From assembly GCF_000214375.1 (NCBI RefSeq), contig NC_015578.1, forward strand, positions 3,224,001 through 3,288,000: a stretch of 64,000 bases of DNA. Reading direction: 5' to 3'. The translations under genes and the position numbers were made by a program. Of this stretch, positions 16,332 through 26,000 are shown piece by piece; position 1 is the stretch's first letter, and the number at the start of each line of letters is the position of its first letter. This stretch comes from Treponema primitia ZAS-2 (lineage in GTDB: Bacteria; Spirochaetota; Spirochaetia; Treponematales; Breznakiellaceae). The notes under the pieces were generated by a model, which had not been told where the DNA came from, made no database searches, and was given only the letters and a program-made list of their open reading frames with translations.

Positions 16332-17611
16332 ACCCCGCCTTTTTTCTGAATCACCTCAAAGCCGCAGTAGGGAACCAGGGCTTTTGGCAGCTTTACTGTG
16401 CCGTCGGCCTGCTGAAAATTTTCCAAGATGGCGATGATCCCCCGGGAGACCGCGATGGCAGTGCCGTTGAGCATGTGGACAAATTTGTTTTTCCCGTCAT
16501 CGTCCTTGTATTTGATGTTGAGCCGCCGGGCCTGGTAGTCGGTACAGTTTGAGGTGGAGGTAACCTCCCCCCACTCGCCGTTGTTGCGACCCGGCATCCA
16601 GGCTTCTAGGTCCCACTTGCGGTAGGCCGGGGCGCCCAGGTCGCCGGTGCAGGTATCCACTACCCGGAAGGGAATCTCCAGGCCTGCGAATATCTCTTCT
16701 TCAACAGCACGAAGCTCCTCATGGAGCCTGTCCGAATCTTCGGGCAGGCAGTAGACGAACATCTCAAGTTTGGTGAACTGGTGTACCCGGTAAAGTCCCT
16801 TGGAAAATTGCCCTGCGGCGCCCGCTTCCCGGCGAAAACAGTGGGAAAGCCCGGCCATGCGCAGGGGCAATTTTTCCCGGGGCAGGATCACGTTGGAGTA
16901 GTAGCCCCCCAGGGTGATCTCTGCGGTTCCCACCAGGCAGGTCCCCTCATCCTCCACAGTGTAGACATTGGACTCCGCGCCCCGGGGGTTGAAGCCTATG
17001 CCTTCCAGGATTTCCTCCTTGGCAATATCCGGGGTGATGAAGGGGGTAAAGCCCCGTTTCTGCAAAATATCCAGGGCATAGCGCACCAGGCCGAGTTCCA
17101 GGAACACCCCTTCGTTTTTAAGGTAGTAAAATTTGGTCCCCGAAACCTTGGTGGCCGAATCAAAGTCGATAATATCCAGGTCCTGGCCCAGCTTCACATG
17201 GTCCACAGGCTCAAAGTCAAACTTGGTAGGCTCCCCCACCCGTTTCACTTCCAGGTTATCCTTGTCTTCCTTGCCCACTGGCGCCTGGGGATGGGCCATA
17301 TTGGGTATGCGCCGCCCTTCGGTGTCCAGCTCCGCTTCCACCGACCCCAGCTCGGTCTCCTCCCCGGCAATGTCGTCCTTGAGCTTCTTCCCCTCTTCTA
17401 TCAAAGCGGCCCGCTTGTCCGGTTCAAGCTTGCCCTTCATGGCAGCAGCGTTGGCGTTCCGCTGCTGCTGCAGGGACTGGAGCGCCGTGACCAGCTCGGT
17501 ACGGCGGTTAAAAAGGCGGACCACCGCATCCGCATCGGCCTTCATATAGCGGTCGGTGATATTTTTTTTCACCGCCGGGAGATTGTCTGCAATAAAATGA
17601 TAGTCCAACAT
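16328..17611 (-). CDS. serS: Seryl-tRNA synthetase
   Basis: 427 residues, usual length. It charges tRNA-Ser. An N-terminal two-helix coiled coil (about 30-105) binds the tRNA long arm. The class II core shows motif 2 around LSHCFRREAGAAG and motif 3 in HMLNGTAIAVSRGIIAILENFQ, plus TSTSNCTDYQARR. It is the first gene of a two-gene unit with hit. The start is supported by a promoter whose -10 lies eight bases before ATG; there is no Shine-Dalgarno sequence. Confidence 0.97.
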   Translation of the reverse strand: MLDYHFIADNLPAVKKNITDRYMKADADAVVRLFNRRTELVTALQSLQQQRNANAAAMKGKLEPDKRAALIEEGKKLKDDIAGEETELGSVEAELDTEGRRIPNMAHPQAPVGKEDKDNLEVKRVGEPTKFDFEPVDHVKLGQDLDIIDFDSATKVSGTKFYYLKNEGVFLELGLVRYALDILQKRGFTPFITPDIAKEEILEGIGFNPRGAESNVYTVEDEGTCLVGTAEITLGGYYSNVILPREKLPLRMAGLSHCFRREAGAAGQFSKGLYRVHQFTKLEMFVYCLPEDSDRLHEELRAVEEEIFAGLEIPFRVVDTCTGDLGAPAYRKWDLEAWMPGRNNGEWGEVTSTSNCTDYQARRLNIKYKDDDGKNKFVHMLNGTAIAVSRGIIAILENFQQADGTVKLPKALVPYCGFEVIQKKGGV

Positions 17612-17619
17612 GATGGATC

Positions 17620-17648
17620 AGTTTACACGGGGATGGGGCGGGAAACAA
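17620..17648 (-). promoter_or_regulatory. serS promoter, predicted leaderless
   Basis: Leftward TTGTTT (17643-17648), 17 bp, TAAACT (17620-17625), then eight bases to the serS ATG. The transcript would have at most one or two bases before the start codon. Confidence 0.5.
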
Positions 17649-17706
17649 GGGGCGCACCCCAAGGCGGCCAGAGGCCAAAGCGGGCCGGAGATTTTAAAAT
17701 ATTTTA

Positions 17707-17810
17707 TTGACCGTAAGGAAAAAAGGTGCTAAAATTAATTGGATTATACTAGCTTTTGAAAAGGGATCCTTTTTGTGCTTTTAAATCGTTGTATTTCCTT
17801 GTATTATAAT
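17707..17810 (+). promoter_or_regulatory. Candidate promoters upstream of the poly-C tract
   Basis: Two rightward candidates. TTGACC (17707-17712), 17 bp, TAAAAT (17730-17735) is a good pair. A perfect TATAAT at 17805-17810 has only a weak -35 (TTAAAT, 18 bp), but it lies seven bases before the poly-C run, so its start point would fall in the first Cs. Confidence 0.5.
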
Positions 17811-17817
17811 GAATTAG

Positions 17818-17838
17818 CCCCCCCCCCCCCCCCCCCCC
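17818..17838 (+). repeat. Homopolymeric tract of 21 C
   Basis: Twenty-one consecutive Cs at or just after a predicted transcription start, 190 bp upstream of a repeat lipoprotein. Homopolymeric G/C tracts upstream of treponemal surface-protein genes are known phase-variation switches. The assembled length may not be exact, since such runs vary and sequence poorly. Confidence 0.9.
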
Positions 17839-17976
17839 GATAGGTTTACCAGGAATTACCGGTTTGCCATCGGCATTTCCGGAAAGACGATCTCTATCAA
17901 ATTCCCGTTATTTATACAAATTTCCAAAATTCTCTTTTTTGTTTTCGCCCATACCGGGCTTCCTTATATCTCTGTA

Positions 17977-18001
17977 CCCCGGCCTATTCCGGGGCTTTTT
18001 T
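17977..18001 (+). terminator. Terminator in the lipoprotein leader, possible attenuator
   Basis: CCCCGG (17977-17982) pairs with CCGGGG (17989-17994), followed by CTTTTTT. It lies only 26 bases before the start codon at 18028, with no promoter between. Upstream CCGGG (17954-17958) can pair instead with the terminator 5' arm, which would form an antiterminator. This alternative pairing is seen by eye only. Confidence 0.6.
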
Positions 18002-18027
18002 AATTTCTTTGATAATGGAGGACTCTG

Positions 18028-20127
18028 ATGAAAAAATATGTATTCCGGGGAATAACCGTTCTGGCCTTAGCCTGTGGTTTGATTCTATCCGCTTGCAGTA
18101 ATCCAACAGGCGGCGGGGGCAATAATTCATGGGTCCTCCCAAGCCCTATTCCCCAAGTTGGAAACGGGATATTGACTATTAACGATATACCCGGAGGAAT
18201 AGAAACCTTCGCGGTGTATATTAGCTCAGACGAAATAACATCAGCAGATTATACTTCACTCCTGACGAGTTACGTGGCCCTTGGCGCAGTGACCGAAACC
18301 AGCAGTGATTCTGTTGCCATACCCCTTTATACTTCGGATGGAACCACAACATTCAGTGGCAATGGCACATATTCAATTTTGGTCATCAGTTCAACCGGAA
18401 GTTCATTGGTACGGGCGGTGAATAATAAAACTTTCGCCAATGGATCGGTGACGATTTCCTGGGCTGATCTACAGGATCTTTCCAGCCAAAACAGCACAAA
18501 CGGCACATTGACTATCAACGATGTACCTACCGGGACCGGAACCTTTGCGGTGTATATTACCACAAGCGAAATATCATCATCAAACTATACTTCAATCCTG
18601 ACGAGTTACGTGGCTCTTGGCGCAGTGACCGGCAGCAACAGTGGTTCTGTTACCATACCACTTTATACGACATCCGGGGGAACTTCGGCATTCAGTAATA
18701 GTGGCACTTACTCAATTCTGGTCATTAGCTCAACCGGAAGTTCATTGGTACGGGCGGTGAATAACAGGACCTTCGCCAATGGATCGGCGACGATTTCCTG
18801 GGCTAATCTACAAGATCTTTCCAGCCAAAACAGCACAAACGGCACATTGACTATCAACGATGTGCCCACCGGGACCGGAACCTTTGCGGTGTATATTACC
18901 ACAAGCGAAATATCATCATCAAACTATACTTCAATCCTGACGAGTTACGTGGCTCTTGGCGCAGTGACCGGCAGCAACAGTGGTTCTGTTACCATACCAC
19001 TTTATACGACATCCGGGGGAACTTCGGCATTCAGTAGTAGTGGCACTTACTCAATTCTGGTCATTAGCTCAACCGGAAGTTCATTGGTACGGGCGGTGAA
19101 TAACAGGACCTTCGCCAATGGATCGGCGACGATTTCCTGGGCTGATCTACAGAATCTTTCCAACCTGGGCGGCGAAGGCGGGATACTGACGATAAACGAT
19201 GTACCTAGTGGGACCGGAACCTTTGCGGTGTATATTACGGTTGATGAAATTACATCGGCTACTACTTCGATCCCAACAAGTTACGTTGCTATTGGAGCAG
19301 TAACCGGAAGCAGCGGTTCTGTTGCGCTGCCTCTTTATACGATAACCGGGGGTACGGCATTTAACGGAACCGGCTATTATTCAATTCTGGTCTTTGGTTC
19401 AACCGGGAGCGGCCTGATACAGGGGGTAAACGACATAGAGTTTACTAATGGGGGAGCTGAAATTTCCTGGAACGATTTGCAGAACGTATCCAGCATTCCC
19501 GGCACCAACGCAATACCCTTGAAGGACAATGTTTGGTATGACAATACCATTACGGATGGGGCATCCCATGAATACCAATTCTACGCCCAGCAGGGAAAGT
19601 CTTATTTAGTGTCTTGGAATGACGGCTCTTATGGGAATGGAACCAAAACCGGGGATATAAAAGTTTCCGCTTCATGGAAGGGCGGAACAAGTATATTTTC
19701 CAGTGAGTCTTACGGAGGATTTAACTACCCCAAGCTTATTGAAGCCGAAAAATCAGGATATATCAAAATAAAAGTCGAAAAGAGGGACTATTACAATCCC
19801 GGAACCTATGGCCTTATCTATTGGGAAAGCCAGGGGGTCTTGACAGTACAAATCGGCTTCAAAGGGCCGAATGATATCACCGTCTCAGGCGATTTAAAGT
19901 TGGATATAAGTGATAATAATTCTATCACCCTTAGTGTAGGGGATGCTTCGGCGTACTCGGGCTTCAAGTGGATTATAGACGGGGCAGAGCTCAGCGGCCA
20001 AACAAGCTCAAGCATAACACTATCCGCTTCGGTTTATAATACACCCGGTGTTTATCATCTTACCGCAGTTGCATACCAGGGCGTAGTCCCCTATTCACGG
20101 GAAATCAGCTTTGCGGTAGTACCATAA
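18028..20127 (+). CDS. Surface lipoprotein with four tandem 113-residue repeats
   Basis: 699 residues; lipobox ILSAC (C23) after a signal peptide, GGAGG before the ATG. Residues about 47-490 are four copies of one domain, each beginning near TLTINDVP, with FAVYIT, TSYVALGAVTG and SISW-like ends. Copies 2 and 3 are almost identical. After that comes a region (about 495-600) resembling a bacterial pre-peptidase-like domain (NVWYDNTITDGASHEYQFYA) and an Ig/PKD-like C-terminal part (GFKWIIDGAELSGQ). Probably an exposed surface protein or adhesin, given its repeats, lipid anchor and phase-variable-looking upstream tract. It is followed 12 bp later by a BspA-like lipoprotein, so both may switch together. 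Confidence 0.7.
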   Translation: MKKYVFRGITVLALACGLILSACSNPTGGGGNNSWVLPSPIPQVGNGILTINDIPGGIETFAVYISSDEITSADYTSLLTSYVALGAVTETSSDSVAIPLYTSDGTTTFSGNGTYSILVISSTGSSLVRAVNNKTFANGSVTISWADLQDLSSQNSTNGTLTINDVPTGTGTFAVYITTSEISSSNYTSILTSYVALGAVTGSNSGSVTIPLYTTSGGTSAFSNSGTYSILVISSTGSSLVRAVNNRTFANGSATISWANLQDLSSQNSTNGTLTINDVPTGTGTFAVYITTSEISSSNYTSILTSYVALGAVTGSNSGSVTIPLYTTSGGTSAFSSSGTYSILVISSTGSSLVRAVNNRTFANGSATISWADLQNLSNLGGEGGILTINDVPSGTGTFAVYITVDEITSATTSIPTSYVAIGAVTGSSGSVALPLYTITGGTAFNGTGYYSILVFGSTGSGLIQGVNDIEFTNGGAEISWNDLQNVSSIPGTNAIPLKDNVWYDNTITDGASHEYQFYAQQGKSYLVSWNDGSYGNGTKTGDIKVSASWKGGTSIFSSESYGGFNYPKLIEAEKSGYIKIKVEKRDYYNPGTYGLIYWESQGVLTVQIGFKGPNDITVSGDLKLDISDNNSITLSVGDASAYSGFKWIIDGAELSGQTSSSITLSASVYNTPGVYHLTAVAYQGVVPYSREISFAVVP
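18166..19500 (+). repeat. Tandem 336-339-bp coding repeats
   Basis: Unit starts at 18166, 18502, 18841 and 19180 give periods of 336, 339 and 339 bp. Units 2 and 3 differ at only a handful of bases; units 1 and 4 are more diverged. All periods are multiples of three, so gain or loss of a unit keeps the frame. Confidence 0.9.
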
Positions 20128-20139
20128 AGGAGGAAGGAA

Positions 20140-22974
20140 ATGAAAAGACAAGCTTTTAGAAAAACCGTTCTTATTATAGGGCTGCTGGGAACAATCATTT
20201 TTGCGGGATGTTCCAATCTATTTGACGCGCCGGTAAAGCCGGAACCCGGGATCAGTCCGGAAACAGCCGCCACAGGCAGGGTAAGTATATCCCTGGAAGG
20301 GACCGGAACGGACGAAGCAGGGCGGACCCTTTTCCCCCATGCGCCGGTATTCAGTAAATATGACCTGATTTTTACCCCCCTGGACGGGCAGACCGCAACG
20401 GCGCCGGTTACCATAACGGATGGGGCGCGGTATAGCCTGGACCTTGCGGGGGGCTACTGGACTATTGCGGCGGTAGGTTATGTACATATACAGGGCGTAA
20501 GCGGTATTACCGACGGGGATTATGAAGCGGCCCGTGGGGAAGCAACGAATATATATGTGTCTACCTACTCGGCTCAACAGATATCCATTGACATTAATGG
20601 AGGAGTACAGCCGGGACAGCAGGGGATATTCAGCTATACTGTTACCCTCCCCACAGGATTTAGCGCAGCTTTTCTGCAGATACTTCCATTAACGGGAGGC
20701 ACGGCGCTTAAAGAAGTAAGCCTTTTGTCATCAAACCCTTCCGGCTCATTCGCCCTGGACGCAGGGTATTATTTTCTTAAAATAAAATACACCAAGGATG
20801 GGAAGGAAACCATACGGACCGAAGTTATCCATATTTACGGCGGCCTAACGACTGCGGCGGCGGGAACGAAGTACGATTTTACCGGGTTTAGCAGCATTGC
20901 GGACCTTATGTACTACCTGGCCAGCGCGGCGGTGAATACGGCGAGCAATCCCTATACCATCGTATTGAAGGGTATTAATCTGGAACAGGATTTGTATAAA
21001 GATTATGACCCCTTAAGACTGCTTTTTGAAGCCCTGAGCGGTAAGTATGTCAGACTAGACCTGAGTGCTTGTACCGGCTTCAACATACCTTACAGCTCTA
21101 TTGAGTACAGACCGAATAAGGACAAGATAGTCTCACTTATACTGCCTGATACGATCACCAATATTGGCGAATACATGTTCAGGGACTGTACTGCGCTTGA
21201 GTCGGTAGATCTGCCGGATCACCTGACCACTATCAAAAATCATGCGTTTTATAACAATAGCTCCCTTACTTCGATAATTTTCCCCGATTCTCTGGTAAGT
21301 ATCGGCAACGAGGCTTTTAGGGGCTGTAATGGCATTACCTTCCAGACTACCGGGAATAACGTTCATGTGAGTACCCTGGAATCCGGGAAAGTGCTTATAT
21401 GCAACGGGGTAATACTGGAATGGTTGGCGGATAAGACCGGCGCTATAACGATACCTGAAGGTATTACCGATATAGGTACGGTATTCCAAGGAAGCGGGAT
21501 TACCTCGATAGACATGCCAAATTCTCTGAACGCTATCGGCGATTACGCATTCAGAGGTTGTACTTCTCTTACCTCGATAGACCTGCCGGATTCGCTCACC
21601 ACTATCGGTGAGGGGGCCTTCATCGGTTGTACTTTACTGGCCGCGATAGACCTTTACTCTACACAGTTGACCAGTATCGGCGGTTACGCATTCTCCGGCG
21701 ACGATGCATTCAACGGTTGTACTTCCCTCACCTCGATAGACCTGCCGGATTCGCTCACCACTATCGGTAGATATGCATTTGCCTTTTCTTCGCTTACCTC
21801 GATAGGCCTGCCGGATTCGCTCACCACTATCGGCGAGGGAGCATTTTTTGCTTGTGCTTCGATAACCGCAGTAAACCTTTCCGGTACACAGGTGACTAGT
21901 ATCGATGAATACACATTCCAAGGCTGTACTTCACTGGCCGCGATAGACCTTTCCTCCATACAGTTGACCAGTATCAGTGGTTACGCATTCAACAGCTGTA
22001 CTTCGCTTACCACAATAGATCTCGCCGGCACACAGATAACCAGTATCAGCGGTTACGCATTCAACGGATGCACTTCGCTTGCCGCAATAAATCTTTCCGG
22101 CACACAGGTAACCAGTATCAGTAGTAGCGCATTCTCCGGATGCACTGCGCTTGCTTCTGTAGACTTGCCGTATACTCTGACTACTATCGGCGATGATGCA
22201 TTCAAAGGCTGTAATAATATAACATTCCATATAACCGGAAGCGGACAATTCAGTACCGGTGGGAATGGAAAATTACTTATTAAAAACGGTGTAACCCTGA
22301 TTGCGGCGCGTACAGGGGGGGATATTACCATACCTGCGGGGATTACCGATATAGGAACGGTATTCCGTTCCAGTCAGATTACTTCAATCATATTGCCCGC
22401 TTCCCTGACTAGTATCGGAAATGAGGCTTTTAAGGGCTGTAGTTTGCTTGAGTCGATAAGTCTGCCTAATACCCTTACCAGTATCGGAAATGAGACTTTT
22501 AAGGGCTGTAGTTTGCTTGAGTCGATAAGCCTACCTGATACCCTTACCAGTATCGGAGAACAAGCGTTCGGAGATTGTACATCCCTTGAGGAAATAGATC
22601 TATCCATGTGTATTTCACTAACCGTTTTAAGCAAATATATATTCATAGATTGTCATGCGCTTACGTCAATAAAACTTCCAAATTCATTAACTATTATAAA
22701 TGATGGCGCATTTTCCGGTTGTCATTTGCTTGCACGGTTTGATTTTCCCTATTCTCTGAATAGCATGGGATATAATATATTTTATTCTTATTATGACCCG
22801 CCTGCTTTAACCACATTGATTGTAAGAGCCGTCAATCCTCCAGCATGGGATGGGTCCATGTACCGAAGCTCAATTATTATTTATGTCCCCGATGCAAGTG
22901 TGGACGCATATCAGGGCGCAAGCAATTGGAGCGCCTATGCGAGTAAGATTAAACCCATAAACGAACTTCCCTAA
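20140..22974 (+). CDS. BspA-like leucine-rich-repeat lipoprotein
   Basis: 944 residues; lipobox IIFAGC (C24), strong AAGGAGG before the ATG. Residues about 40-250 form an N-terminal beta-rich part. From about 320 on, many LRR_5 (BspA/Treponema) repeats of about 23 residues read SLTSIDLPDSLTTIGEGAF and variants, interrupted twice by non-repeat segments. The C-terminus ends in a PAWDGSMY...IIYVPDASVDAYQGASNWSAY segment typical of these proteins. BspA-type proteins of oral treponemes bind host matrix; here the partner could be gut material or other microbes, which is inference. It is the second gene of the poly-C lipoprotein unit, and a terminator follows. Confidence 0.85.
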   Translation: MKRQAFRKTVLIIGLLGTIIFAGCSNLFDAPVKPEPGISPETAATGRVSISLEGTGTDEAGRTLFPHAPVFSKYDLIFTPLDGQTATAPVTITDGARYSLDLAGGYWTIAAVGYVHIQGVSGITDGDYEAARGEATNIYVSTYSAQQISIDINGGVQPGQQGIFSYTVTLPTGFSAAFLQILPLTGGTALKEVSLLSSNPSGSFALDAGYYFLKIKYTKDGKETIRTEVIHIYGGLTTAAAGTKYDFTGFSSIADLMYYLASAAVNTASNPYTIVLKGINLEQDLYKDYDPLRLLFEALSGKYVRLDLSACTGFNIPYSSIEYRPNKDKIVSLILPDTITNIGEYMFRDCTALESVDLPDHLTTIKNHAFYNNSSLTSIIFPDSLVSIGNEAFRGCNGITFQTTGNNVHVSTLESGKVLICNGVILEWLADKTGAITIPEGITDIGTVFQGSGITSIDMPNSLNAIGDYAFRGCTSLTSIDLPDSLTTIGEGAFIGCTLLAAIDLYSTQLTSIGGYAFSGDDAFNGCTSLTSIDLPDSLTTIGRYAFAFSSLTSIGLPDSLTTIGEGAFFACASITAVNLSGTQVTSIDEYTFQGCTSLAAIDLSSIQLTSISGYAFNSCTSLTTIDLAGTQITSISGYAFNGCTSLAAINLSGTQVTSISSSAFSGCTALASVDLPYTLTTIGDDAFKGCNNITFHITGSGQFSTGGNGKLLIKNGVTLIAARTGGDITIPAGITDIGTVFRSSQITSIILPASLTSIGNEAFKGCSLLESISLPNTLTSIGNETFKGCSLLESISLPDTLTSIGEQAFGDCTSLEEIDLSMCISLTVLSKYIFIDCHALTSIKLPNSLTIINDGAFSGCHLLARFDFPYSLNSMGYNIFYSYYDPPALTTLIVRAVNPPAWDGSMYRSSIIIYVPDASVDAYQGASNWSAYASKIKPINELP

Positions 22975-22990
22975 TTAACCCGGATTATTT

Positions 22991-23021
22991 GGCCCCGTCC
23001 TGATGGATTGGGGCCTTTTTT
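22991..23021 (+). terminator. Terminator after the BspA-like gene
   Basis: GGCCCC (22991-22996) pairs with GGGGCC (23010-23015), followed by six Ts. It separates the lipoprotein unit from the convergent purL. Confidence 0.85.
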
Positions 23022-23033
23022 GGCTTCATATTC

Positions 23034-26000
23034 CTACCCGAAATACCCCACACCTGCCTCAAAGATCCGCTGGCGCTTGTTCCCCGGTATGTTGATATGC
23101 ACGTATTCCCCGCAGCGTTCCGAGTGGGCCATCTTCCCCAGGACCCGGCCATCCGGGCTGGTGAGGCCCTCGATGGCGAAGTCGGAACCGTTGGGGTTGT
23201 CCGGCTCGGCCATGGTGGGCTTGCCCTGGGGATCGGCGTAACAGAAGGGGACCTGCCCTGCGGCAAAGAGGGCCCGGCCCTCCTCTTCCCTGATAACAAT
23301 GCGGCCCTCCCCGTGGCTCACCGGAAGTATGTGGACGGTTCCCGGATTCTCCAGGGCAAGCCAGGGCGATGGGTTGGCGACAACTTTAGTGCGGACCATG
23401 CGGGAAACGTGGCGACCTATGCGGTTAAAGCTCAGGGTAGGCATGGAGGGGTCCGCTTCCCGGTACTCACCGTAGGGGACCAGGCCCAGCTTGATCAGGG
23501 CCTGGAAGCCGTTGCAGATACCCAGGACCAGGCCGTCCCGGGCATCCAGCAGTTTTGTTAACTCCTCCGCAATGGCGGGGGATCGGAACACATTGGCGAT
23601 GAACTTCCCCGACCCATCAGGCTCATCCCCGGCGCTGAAGCCCCCGGACAGGGCCACTATTTGGGCCTCCGCGATGGCAGCCGCCAGTTCTTGTGTGGAT
23701 TCCAGGATATCTTCCCGGTTCCGGTTCCTAAATATAATCGGCCGGGTTCTCGCTCCGGCTTTGCGGAAAGCCCGCTCCATATCCCACTCGCAGTTTGTGC
23801 CGGGAAAAACCGGCAGCACCACTAAAGGCTTGGCGGTTCCGGCGGCATTTTTTCTGCCCGGCGCTGCAGCGGAGGCGGTTCTGGCACTGCGGACAAGCGC
23901 TTCCAGGCCATCAGCAGGCACGGAACCGGCAACAGCAATTGGCTCTTCCGCCGCTGTGACCCCCGTAGAGGTCTGGGGGTAGACCTTAGCCAGGACGCCT
24001 TCGTAGATACGGCGCAGCTTTACTAATGGCGCCTCTGCGGATAAGTCCGCCGCCGATTCCGCAGCCCCGGACCTGACACCCGGCTGCACCGCAGGATCGG
24101 CGGCGCAGCGGGCTACCCGGAAAACCGGCTCAGCCAGGGTCCGGGCTGCAATGGCCCAGCAGGGCTTGGCCCCGGAAACCCCTGGAGCTGCTTTGGCAGC
24201 ACCGCCCGGAGCCGTAGCTGCGGTGCCCGCCAGTATTGCCCGAACCATTGCGCCGTTTGCGCCGCCCTCAAGGGCCGCGCCGTCTATCTCCACAAGGACC
24301 GATCCCGGCCGCTGGGCCGGCTGCAACAGTGATAGTGTTTCTTCGTAAACCTCAAGGCCGGTCATGTTTCCAAAGGCCATGAGCGCCAGGGCTGCGGCAC
24401 CCCCCCCTGAGCCCACGGGATAGGCGGCCCGGACCAGGCCTTTGTCGGACAGGGCGGCCAGGGCGTCCATGTTGGCCCTGAAAACGTCCCACTCACCGGC
24501 TTCGGCGGCTTGATACAGGAGGATCACTACCGATGCCGGGCTGCCGCTTAAGGCCCCGGAACGGACCGCAGCAGCCGGAGCGGTTCCGGCGGCAAAGGCG
24601 ACCAGGGTGGGGGGGACCGCCAGGTCGATGCCGTTGACGCTGTCCCGGTAGCTGCCGGACATGGAGTCCTTGCCGCCGATGGCGGGTATGCCCAGGGCCA
24701 GTTCCGCTTCCAGGGCACCCAGAAGAGCGGCCAGGGGTTTGCCCCAGGAAGCGGGTTTGTCCATGCGTTCAAAGTACTCCTGGAGGGAAAGCCGGGCGGC
24801 CCAAGGATTGCCCCCCAAACAGGCGTACTTTGCCAGGGCCTCCCGAATAGCCGACTTAGCTCCTTCGTAGGGACTGCGTTGGGCCAGGTCCGGGTCGTAG
24901 CCGAAGCTCATCAGGCTGACCGTGCGGCTTTCCTTTTCCAGGGAAGGGAGCAGAGCCGCCATGCCGCACTCCGGGGTTCCCTGTTCCGCCCCACCCCAGG
25001 GGTAGAGCGCCGAAGCCGCCCCGATGGACCCGTCAAACCGTTCCTGGAGACCCCGGCGGCTCCCGCTGCGGAGGGCCCCCAGTTCCTGTTCTAGAGTCTT
25101 CAGTAATACTGCGGTATCCTTCTCTTCTACTCTCACCGCTTTCAGTAATACTGCCGCCTCGTTACCCTGAACATCCACCCCGCTCCCCTGCAACGTGCAA
25201 CAGAGTTCCCCGCGCAGATCCATAAGCGCCTTGGCGGATCTGGGGGCGCCATTGGAGTTAAGGAAACGCCGGGACAGGTCCACGACAGCCTTACCCCGCC
25301 AGCTCATTCTGAGCCGGGGACCCTGGTCGGCTTCTTCAATGGAAAAGGCGGCGTCCTCTTCATCAGAAGCGCTGACCGTGGCAATAATCACGGCGTCCAG
25401 GTTTTCCGCTGCTGCGTAACGGATCAGTTTTTCTGCGTCAGCGGCGGCAACCACTACCGCCATACGTTCCTGGGATTCTGAGATAGCGATCTCCATGCCA
25501 TCCAGGCCGGCATATTTTTTCGGAACCTTATCCAGGTTGATGTCCAGCCCGGCGGCAAGCTCCCCCACCGCCACTGCCACGCCCCCGGCGCCAAAGTCAT
25601 TGCAGCGCTTGATCAGGGCGGTAACTTTGCTGTTGCGGAAGAGGCGCTGGAGTTTCCGTTCCTCCACCGCATTTCCCTTCTGCACCTCCGCCCCGGCGCT
25701 CTCCACGGACTCCCCGGTGTGGGCCTTGGAAGAACCGGTGGCGCCCCCTATGCCGTCCCGGCCGGTCTTCCCCCCCACCAGGAGCACCAGGTCCCCCGGC
25801 GCCGGTTCCTCCCGGCGCACCCAAGCTTCCGGGACCGCCCCAATCACCGCCCCTAGTTCCAGGCGCTTGGCCACAAAGCCCGGGTGGTAGAATTCCGACA
25901 CCTGCCCGGTGGTCAGCCCTATCTGGTTGCCGTAGGATGAGTAGCCCGCCGCAGCTTCCCGGGCTATCTTGAGCTGGGGCAGCTTCCCGGGCAAAGTGTC

